Assembly: GCA_028875335.1 (NCBI GenBank) | Contig: JAPPEF010000254.1 | Location: 1-17,625, forward strand | Source of the DNA: Gemmatimonadota bacterium | Lineage (GTDB): Bacteria; Latescibacterota; UBA2968; UBA8231 | DNA: 17,625 nucleotides | Reading direction: 5' to 3' | Shown: one piece after another, positions 1 through 4,607 of the stretch | Position numbering within the stretch: the stretch's first letter is position 1 | Layout: each line of letters opens with the position of its first letter | Made by a program: the position numbers and the translations under genes | Notes under the pieces: model-generated | Database searches by the model: none | The model's input: the letters and a program-made list of their open reading frames with translations, nothing else | Told to the model about the DNA's origin: nothing

Positions 1-140
1 GGTGGCAAATACAGCAGATATTTCATCTCAATGGTACGCACTAGACTCTGTGCAATCTGTCTTTCTGCGGACTCGCATGGGTGGACGCTCCACAACAGAC
101 CGCACAACAAAGCCAAAAGGCCAAGACTGCGCTTCATCAT
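1..140 (-). CDS. N-terminal fragment of an exported protein, possibly an alpha/beta hydrolase (runs off the left edge)
   Basis: Reading the minus strand from an ATG at 140 gives 46 codons without a stop up to the window edge. The start has a good ribosome binding site (AAGGAGA, 151-157, 10-nt spacer); a second ATG follows at once at 137. The first residues are a classical signal peptide: MMKRS, then a hydrophobic stretch (LGLLALLCGLLW), then a small-residue cleavage region near CESA (residues 22-25). The last visible residues, MKYLLYLP, resemble the strand that opens the catalytic domain of prolyl-oligopeptidase or phospholipase/carboxylesterase-like hydrolases (COG4099 type), where YLLYLPxGY precedes the HG oxyanion motif. 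The hydrolase call rests on these eight residues only; the signal peptide is the firm part. The gene lies 52 bp downstream of the DUF6817 gene in the same direction, so the two could be cotranscribed. Confidence 0.6.
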   Translation of the reverse strand, partial: MMKRSLGLLALLCGLLWSVHPCESAERQIAQSLVRTIEMKYLLYLP

Positions 141-150
141 CCTTGGATAC

Positions 151-157
151 TCTCCTT
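151..157 (-). promoter_or_regulatory. Ribosome binding site of the truncated exported protein
   Basis: The minus strand reads AAGGAGA here, 10 nt before the ATG at 140 and 13 nt before the ATG at 137. It favours the upstream ATG and supports a real gene at the left edge. Confidence 0.6.
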
Positions 158-192
158 CTATATGTGACTAGCCGGCGACGCAACATCTCTCC

Positions 193-744
193 CTACGAGG
201 CTATGGCAATGCGTTTCGATTCGATTCCTGCCTTGATCGCTTCGTAGGCCAAGGGTGAGAGTAAGGGCTTCCCTCGCTCAACCTTGGCCTCGAATGCGTC
301 AAGTTCCTCAATCGTGAAATGGGTTCTCGGCATGAATTCCAGATAGTTGGCCACTTCCATTTCAATAAGGTCGCGAAGATCAGCTTGGGTGACGGGTATG
401 TTCTCCTCGTGAATACGGTCCCACACAGTTGCTTTCTCCTTTTCTATCCCTTCGAAGAACCCACTGCGGATCGAAACGCTGAAGAGAAAAGCCAATCGCT
501 CGGCCCTCTCGCCAATCACTTCCCGAATGCGTTGCCGATCTTCAAGGGACGCTGACTGTGTCTTGTAGGATTGCGTGCCGTAGATGCTATGAAATAAACC
601 TCCAAGACACACGGCTTGGTCGTTGCCCCAATCCTGGAGGAAGTCATGTGTTCCCCGAAGATGATCCAAAAGATCTCCGCCGCTGTGAGGGTTTTCATCC
701 GTGTTCAGGTCGAGCAAGAGGTCTAGGTGATTCTGTTCGATCAT
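193..744 (-). CDS. DUF6817 / HD-like domain protein
   Basis: This 183-residue protein matches what I recall of the DUF6817 family, small proteins with an HD-phosphohydrolase-like core found in bacteria and some eukaryotes. The recognisable segment is residues 24-57: LLDHLRGTHDFLQDWG followed by LGGLFHSIYGT. His28, His33 and His52 are the likely metal-binding or structural histidines. No signal peptide or membrane segment is seen, so it should be cytoplasmic. The reaction is not known to me; a metal-dependent hydrolase is only an inference from the fold. The start is supported by a purine-rich AAGGGGGAA about 5 bp upstream. It is the third minus-strand unit in the accessory segment, separated from the isomerase gene by a 93-bp gap holding one copy of the hairpin repeat. 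Confidence 0.7.
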   Translation of the reverse strand: MIEQNHLDLLLDLNTDENPHSGGDLLDHLRGTHDFLQDWGNDQAVCLGGLFHSIYGTQSYKTQSASLEDRQRIREVIGERAERLAFLFSVSIRSGFFEGIEKEKATVWDRIHEENIPVTQADLRDLIEMEVANYLEFMPRTHFTIEELDAFEAKVERGKPLLSPLAYEAIKAGIESKRIAIAS

Positions 745-768
745 TATGGTTCCCCCTTATAGTGATTT

Positions 769-789
769 CACATAACGTTTTACCCGTTG
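769..789. repeat. Intergenic hairpin repeat, copy 3 (divergent)
   Basis: On the plus strand this reads CACATAACG-TTTTACC-CGTTG. CACAT is followed by a 4-bp stem (AACG 774-777 / CGTT 785-788) around a loop containing TACC. It shares the CACATAA start and the TACCCG core with the copies at 2305 and 3049, but its stem bases differ and still pair. It sits between the start of the DUF6817 gene and the end of the isomerase gene. A further stem, CGACAG 791-796 / CTGTCG 813-818, lies beside it. The relationship to the other two copies is suggestive, not certain. Confidence 0.4.
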
Positions 790-837
790 CCGACAGGCCA
801 AGGCTACCAAATCTGTCGCTATTCCAGTTGCATCGTC

Positions 838-1662
838 TCATTCTCGGCAATTGGGGAGAGATACCAGCTTCTCCCTCAGTTTGATCGCTGTTTCGTACGC
901 ATCTGCAAGAAACTCAGTGGGCGGTTGCGCGCGATCTTGGGGCACTGCCTCAATCATGACGGGACCTTGGTGCGATGTGGGATATGCTCTCGAAACGGCC
1001 TCCCAATCTACGATCCCTTTCATCGGCAACCAGTGAACATCGCCCTGTCCGTCGGTGTCTGAAAAGTGCGTCGTGATGAGACGATGCGCCCACTTGTCAA
1101 GCACATCGCTAGGAGTGCTGGAATGCAAGTAGTCGTGGGAGCTATCGTAGCACAAGCCCAAGCTGTCCAAAGAAACTTCATTTAGGATGAGGTCTAAGTG
1201 ATTGGTTCCCCTTGTATTCTCAAGAGCCAACACGACCCCGGCGTCTGCTGCCTCCTCGCCCAACCGGCGAAAAATCTCCAAGCCTTCCGCGTGCGGCGGA
1301 GGCGGTGTTGATCCCTTGGTTACGTGAAGCACAATGCAGGAAATTGAATGCCGACTGCAATACTCTATTAACTTGAGATTCTCATTGACTAACGCGTCGC
1401 GTTCGCTGGGTTTATCAGACCAGAAAGCATTTGCGTTTTCGTATACCGCGTGGGCGTGATCGACGGCAAGCCCGGCATCTGCAGCCATTGCCGGCATTTC
1501 GTGAGCACGACCTGATTCCACCAAGGGTTCCGAACTTCCCATCCACAGAAAGGTGTGACTGAAACCACTCTGCTTGATCAGCTTCAAGCGTTTAGCAAGA
1601 GGCAGTTGGTAGCCGAACCAAGCGAACGTGCCGAGAGAGGTTGTGGCTTCACTTGAGGTCAT
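838..1662 (-). CDS. Sugar phosphate isomerase/epimerase-like TIM barrel protein
   Basis: This 274-residue protein has the xylose-isomerase-like TIM-barrel pattern (AP-endonuclease-2 superfamily, COG1082). Likely metal ligands are Glu148 (LALENTRG), Asp173 and His176 (CYDSSHDYLH), His199/Asp202 (THFSDTDG), His210, and Glu238 (VMIEAVP). Members isomerise or epimerise keto-sugars or inositols with a divalent metal; the substrate cannot be told here. I use the ATG at 1662 rather than an in-frame ATG at 1701, because 1662 has AAGGAG 10 nt upstream (1673-1678) and the extra 13 residues are low-complexity sequence lying inside the NUDIX gene. The start overlaps the NUDIX stop by 14 bp, so the pair is probably translationally coupled. 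Length is normal for the family and no key residue is obviously missing. Confidence 0.85.
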   Translation of the reverse strand: MTSSEATTSLGTFAWFGYQLPLAKRLKLIKQSGFSHTFLWMGSSEPLVESGRAHEMPAMAADAGLAVDHAHAVYENANAFWSDKPSERDALVNENLKLIEYCSRHSISCIVLHVTKGSTPPPPHAEGLEIFRRLGEEAADAGVVLALENTRGTNHLDLILNEVSLDSLGLCYDSSHDYLHSSTPSDVLDKWAHRLITTHFSDTDGQGDVHWLPMKGIVDWEAVSRAYPTSHQGPVMIEAVPQDRAQPPTEFLADAYETAIKLREKLVSLPNCRE

Positions 1663-2272
1663 GAACGAGATGCTCCTTGATGGAGTCGAACCACTCACCA
1701 AATGGTTCCTGCAATTGGGGATCTTCGGTCAACGGATGCCACATTAGGACAAACTTGTGGTGATCAGAAAAGACATCCCACTCAAGCGCATCACTTGCTG
1801 CGCAACTTAAGTGATAGTGCTTGCGCACAACATTGGTCGTCAGAGCATCTTGTGGTATCCAGCCAGTTATTCGAAACGAGATCCTATCCGAACCGAGCAA
1901 CTCTTTTTCCACATAATCGATTTGCACGAAACCGTTTTCAGTTTCTCGGGTATCAACGCGAATACCTCTGCGAATTGTGACCCAATCGAAACTGCCAGCG
2001 TCTGGTCGAGAGTATACAGTGGAAGTCTTCTGAATGACGGCTGTGTTGGGAGGTAGCTTCTCCCGTTCCGACAAAAGTTCCGCAACGACATTCAATGCGG
2101 CTAGACCCGTTTCTTCGCGGGCCTCCCGGAGTGCCGCGGCGACAAAGGATTCTCCCTTTTCCACCGTCCCGGCAGGTATTTGATTCCCGGCGTAGGGATG
2201 CTTTAGTAGGAGAACGTGCTTTCGACCGTCCAAGCTACACGTTATAAAACAAGTGACCTTTCCCAGCGACAT
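1649..2272 (-). CDS. NUDIX hydrolase
   Basis: This 207-residue protein carries a perfect NUDIX box (G-x5-E-x7-REUxEExGU) beginning at GTVEKGE, followed by SFVAAAL and REAREETGL, at about residues 35-57. NUDIX enzymes hydrolyse nucleoside-diphosphate-linked compounds with Mg2+ bound by the glutamates of the box; the substrate is not evident. The N-terminal strands and box fill residues 1-60. The long C-terminal half has no specificity motif I recognise. It ends inside the first codons of the sugar-isomerase-like gene (14-bp overlap), so the two act as an operon. A joint role, for example clearing a sugar nucleotide and recycling the sugar, is inference from adjacency only. The ribosome binding site is weak. 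Confidence 0.88.
   Translation of the reverse strand: MSLGKVTCFITCSLDGRKHVLLLKHPYAGNQIPAGTVEKGESFVAAALREAREETGLAALNVVAELLSEREKLPPNTAVIQKTSTVYSRPDAGSFDWVTIRRGIRVDTRETENGFVQIDYVEKELLGSDRISFRITGWIPQDALTTNVVRKHYHLSCAASDALEWDVFSDHHKFVLMWHPLTEDPQLQEPFGEWFDSIKEHLVHDLK
1673..1678 (-). promoter_or_regulatory. Ribosome binding site fixing the isomerase start at 1662
   Basis: AAGGAG on the minus strand lies 10 nt before the ATG at 1662, inside the 3' end of the NUDIX gene. It decides between this start and the in-frame ATG at 1701. Confidence 0.65.
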
Positions 2273-2304
2273 ATCACATTATTCTCTGCATTCCTGATGC
2301 AATT

Positions 2305-2353
2305 GCACATAACTGCTTGTACCCGAGCAGTTGGTTCGGATAACGGTCGCTAG
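2305..2353. repeat. Intergenic hairpin repeat, copy 1
   Basis: On the plus strand the unit runs from GCACATAA to GGATAACGGTCGCTAG. It contains a perfect 7-bp stem AACTGCT (2311-2317) / AGCAGTT (2326-2332) around the loop TGTACCCG. An alternative stem, CCGAGC/GTTCGG, uses part of the same bases. A closely related copy lies at 3049-3104, so the two bracket the PIN/antitoxin pair. The unit sits in the gap between the candidate antitoxin (ends 2364) and the NUDIX gene (starts 2272). Confidence 0.8.
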
Positions 2354-2363
2354 CGGAGGGGAA

Positions 2364-2546
2364 TTAAGAAACTTCTGGCTCTTCGCTGGCCGCCCGCCTT
2401 GTAGAATCGGCCCAATTCACAACTCTGTGGGCATACTCACGCTCCCTTTCGCGGATCATGGCACCTAAGCGATCCACGTCATAGTCGTGTTCGCGAGCAA
2501 TATCCTCCTTGATCTTCCATAAGGCGGCTATGACTTCATCCTTCAT
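2364..2546 (-). CDS. Small acidic/basic helical protein, candidate antitoxin of the PIN toxin
   Basis: This 60-residue protein starts MKDEVIAALWKIKEDIA and continues through EHDYDVDRLGAMIREREREY. It matches the general look of small proteins often found next to PIN-domain genes (MxD.I..E...IRE..A..F.YD...). It is charged and predicted helical, with no DNA-binding motif I can name. The ATG at 2546 is preferred over one at 2594: its first base is the last base of the PIN stop codon (TAATG), and AGGAGA stands at 2556-2561. Partnership with the PIN toxin is inferred from coupling and size. The order, toxin first and partner second, is opposite to most vapBC loci. The protein could instead be an accessory protein with another role. 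Confidence 0.6.
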   Translation of the reverse strand: MKDEVIAALWKIKEDIAREHDYDVDRLGAMIREREREYAHRVVNWADSTRRAASEEPEVS

Positions 2547-3022
2547 TAGAGTAAGTCTCCTATCATTTCCTGAGGAGTGCAGATTTCCGGACACGGATGC
2601 CCATGCTCAGTACAGAGTACTCGAATCCGTGGCTTGATCAGAGCATTGTCGATGTGCTTGAAGTTCCAAGTGAGAAGATAATCGACGGCGTGGACAGCCG
2701 ATAGAGCAATGTGGAACGCGTCGTCTGCGGCACCAATGGGTAGCGGACCAGGATGGACGAGCCTACCAGCGAACTCAATGACCTGATCCGACGCAGCCAG
2801 TAGTGAAATGCCCTCAAGATGCGCCATTCTACGCTCTGCCGCTTCCGGATCTCCACGGCTAGCCTCCTCAATCACCAAGGCCGAAGTGCAAAGGTCGAAA
2901 TCCCGGCGCTGGTGATTCCACCACGATACCGTCATTTCCTGCCAAGCCGCTACCAACGGGCTGGGCGATGGCCGCGCTGTCAGGTAACTGACTATTGATG
3001 TCTCGATGTAAGCTGACGGCAT
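2546..3022 (-). CDS. PIN-domain protein, VapC-like ribonuclease toxin
   Basis: This 158-residue protein has the PIN pattern. The N-terminal YIETSIVSYL carries an early acidic residue at position 7 (Glu where many PIN proteins have Asp), followed by the TS pair. The C-terminal block GAADDAFHIALSAVH holds Asp100 and Asp101, and VDYLLTWNFKHI ends the core with Trp and Asn near residues 118-119. PIN nucleases of toxin-antitoxin systems cleave RNA using Mg2+ held by such acidic residues. The length is slightly more than the usual VapC. The stop codon overlaps the start of the small gene behind it, which suggests a toxin-antitoxin pair in reversed order. Some PIN proteins of this subgroup are annotated only as DNA-binding or hypothetical, so the toxin role is likely but unproven. 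Confidence 0.75.
   Translation of the reverse strand: MPSAYIETSIVSYLTARPSPSPLVAAWQEMTVSWWNHQRRDFDLCTSALVIEEASRGDPEAAERRMAHLEGISLLAASDQVIEFAGRLVHPGPLPIGAADDAFHIALSAVHAVDYLLTWNFKHIDNALIKPRIRVLCTEHGHPCPEICTPQEMIGDLL
2556..2561 (-). promoter_or_regulatory. Ribosome binding site of the candidate antitoxin
   Basis: AGGAGA on the minus strand, within the last codons of the PIN gene and 9 nt before the ATG at 2546. Together with the TAATG stop-start overlap it fixes the short start. Confidence 0.6.
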
Positions 3023-3048
3023 AAGAATAAACCTGAATTCAGCCTATG

Positions 3049-3104
3049 GCACATAATTGCTTGTACCCGAACAATTAGTTCGGATTTCGGATAACGGTCG
3101 CTAG
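3049..3104. repeat. Intergenic hairpin repeat, copy 2
   Basis: This is a near copy of the unit at 2305-2353, with GCACATAA, loop TGTACCCG and the tail CGGATAACGGTCGCTAG conserved. It has a small insertion (TTTCGG) before the tail. The stem is AATTG (3055-3059) / CAATT (3072-3076), so the C:G pair of copy 1 is replaced by T:A with pairing kept. A competing stem CCGAAC/GTTCGG is perfect in this copy. The unit lies just upstream of the PIN gene. Confidence 0.8.
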
Positions 3105-3130
3105 ATACTCGGATAACGGTCGCTAGATAC
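3087..3130. repeat. Perfect 22-bp tandem duplication
   Basis: The 22-bp unit at 3087-3108, starting TCGGATAACGGTCGCTAG and ending ATAC, is repeated without change at 3109-3130. The first unit is the tail of hairpin repeat copy 2, so the repeat end itself was duplicated. It sits at the boundary between the accessory segment and the GC-rich core. Confidence 0.95.
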
Positions 3131-3135
3131 TATTT

Positions 3136-3270
3136 ATGCGAAACGAAGGTACGTCCCTTGATGCACAGTCGCAATCGCAACGAGCGGCCATATTCACCGG
3201 CACAGACATCCGCATTGACGGAGGGTTTTGGCGACGATCTAACGCCTACCTCCACAGCAACCGTAGGTAA
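3136..3270 (+). pseudogene. Probable C-terminal remnant of a short-chain dehydrogenase (SDR)
   Basis: Plus-strand frame from 3136 encodes 44 residues to a stop at 3268. Residues 17-30 (3184-3225) read AAIFTGTDIRIDGG, which fits the C-terminal SDR signature (A-x-[FY]-[IV]-TG-x-x-I-x-[VI]-DGG). Nothing upstream in any frame looks like the rest of an SDR, because the hairpin repeats and PIN gene occupy that place. I read it as the stump of a gene cut when the accessory segment arrived. The similarity is short, the last residues overlap the flavoprotein gene, and chance cannot be excluded. Confidence 0.4.
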
Positions 3271-4487
3271 AACAGCGGATTCGTCAGCATCTTGCGCGGC
3301 ACGGCGTCGGCCATCATGCCGCAGATCATGTCGCTGACCTCGACATTTTTGGCAGCCTTGCGAATGACCAAGTTCATCAGGTAGGGCCAGCGGCCCAAAT
3401 TGTGCAGCTTGGTGCTCAACCTCAGCTCGCTGCCCAGCGCATCCCACAGCCGATCCTCATAGCGCCGCAAAAAACCAGCCGAATAATCCCCAGCCTCCCG
3501 CGCTTGAGCCGCAGTCTCCACAGCAAAGCGGGCCGAGTACAGCGCATTGCCAATGCCCTCGCCCGTGAACGGGTCAATCAGACCAGCCGCATCGCCCAAA
3601 AGCAAAAAGCCATTCCCGTGCGCCGGTCGCCGCCGCGAGCCAACCGGCAAATTCCAACCGACCGGGTCTTCGAGGGCGCGCGCGTCGCGGAAGCGCGCGC
3701 CAAAGGTCGTGCTCGCCACCGCGGCTGCGAGCGCGTCCTTGAGGTCCATGCCGCGTGCCTTGATGTCTCGATGATCCATGCCGATACCCACATTGGCGCG
3801 GTCGCCTTCTAGAGGAAATATCCAAAAATATCCAGGCCGCACCTCGTCTATAAAGTGCAATTCGATCTGATCGCTCAGGCCCGTCACACCCTCAAAGTAC
3901 TGCCGCAAGGCCACCATCCAATCGCGGCCATCGTGGCGGTACAACCCGCTCTTGCGGGCGACGATCGAATTGAAACCATCGCACCCCAACACCAAGGGCG
4001 CGCGAAATTCTAGGCTCGTGCCGTCCGCTGTACGCCCCTCCACCCCACAGACCTGCTCACCCTCTCTCAGAAGCTCTCGCACGGCAAAACCCTCTAAGGT
4101 GTGAGCGGCTGCGGCCCGCGCTTTGGCAAAGAGAAAGTCGTCGAAAACCTCGCGGCGGATGACAAAACCCTCCATCGGCAGCACCCGACCCGTCAGGGCG
4201 TTGCGCAACTCATAGCGACTCAGGTCGATAGACACAGCGCTCGCGTCTGGGCTGCCGAAGACAATGCGGGCAACAGCCGCTCCAGGCAGGTCGCACACCT
4301 CCTCAAACAGCCCCAACTCGTGGAGGATGGCCACCGTCTTGCCGGAGAGGGCGTCGCCGCAGATCTTGTCGCGGGGAAAGCACTGCTTGTCCAGCAGCAG
4401 AGCCGCCAACCCGTGGCGCTGCGCATATAGCGCGGCCGTGGCACCGGCCGGACCGCCGCCGACGATGATGAGGTCATAGGTTTGCAT
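3246..4487 (-). CDS. Geranylgeranyl-reductase-family FAD-dependent oxidoreductase
   Basis: This 413-residue flavoprotein belongs to the FixC/geranylgeranyl reductase family (COG0644). The FAD dinucleotide-binding motif is IIVGGGPAGATAA at residues 7-19. KICGDALSGK (41-50) is the family's cysteine-glycine motif near the flavin. GCDG (168-171), GYFWIFP (219-225), LLLGDAAGLIDPFTGEGIGNA (296-315) complete the pattern. Related enzymes reduce the double bonds of isoprenoid chains (quinones, archaeal-type lipids, chlorophyll phytyl) or act as electron-transfer flavoproteins. Nothing nearby (no chlorophyll or carotenoid gene) tells which. No signal peptide is present, and the final helix-rich tail (after residue 370) may contact the membrane. 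It is transcribed away from htpG over a 120-bp gap. The ribosome binding site is poor. Confidence 0.85.
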   Translation of the reverse strand: MQTYDLIIVGGGPAGATAALYAQRHGLAALLLDKQCFPRDKICGDALSGKTVAILHELGLFEEVCDLPGAAVARIVFGSPDASAVSIDLSRYELRNALTGRVLPMEGFVIRREVFDDFLFAKARAAAAHTLEGFAVRELLREGEQVCGVEGRTADGTSLEFRAPLVLGCDGFNSIVARKSGLYRHDGRDWMVALRQYFEGVTGLSDQIELHFIDEVRPGYFWIFPLEGDRANVGIGMDHRDIKARGMDLKDALAAAVASTTFGARFRDARALEDPVGWNLPVGSRRRPAHGNGFLLLGDAAGLIDPFTGEGIGNALYSARFAVETAAQAREAGDYSAGFLRRYEDRLWDALGSELRLSTKLHNLGRWPYLMNLVIRKAAKNVEVSDMICGMMADAVPRKMLTNPLFYLRLLWR

Positions 4488-4607
4488 GTGGCCAGAAAAT
4501 AGCTCGTCCAGCCCTCGCTACAAGGGCGCGGGCCGAACTTGCTTTGTAGGTGATCTTCCTTACCTTTTTGGTTTCGTCAACGCAAGCACCAAAGGAGCTG
4601 CAACAAG

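Noticed and set aside
2..247. 81-residue plus-strand reading at the left edge
   Set aside because: It has no ribosome binding site or family look and lies opposite the signal-peptide gene, which has both.
757..775. GTGA-TT-TCAC palindrome upstream of the DUF6817 gene, CRP-like at first sight
   Set aside because: Short and the spacer is 2 bp, whereas CRP-type sites have 6; chance is likely.
791..818. CGACAG/CTGTCG stem downstream of the isomerase gene as a terminator
   Set aside because: No U-tract follows in the transcript direction, so an intrinsic terminator is not supported.
1663..1701. Longer start for the sugar-isomerase-like gene
   Set aside because: The 1662 ATG has a strong AAGGAG; the extra 13 residues lie inside the NUDIX gene and look non-family.
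4488..4607. Search for CIRCE or sigma-32 sites before htpG
   Set aside because: No TTAGCACTC-N9-GAGTGCTAA or close CTTGAAA/CCCCAT pair was found, so no heat-shock site is claimed.
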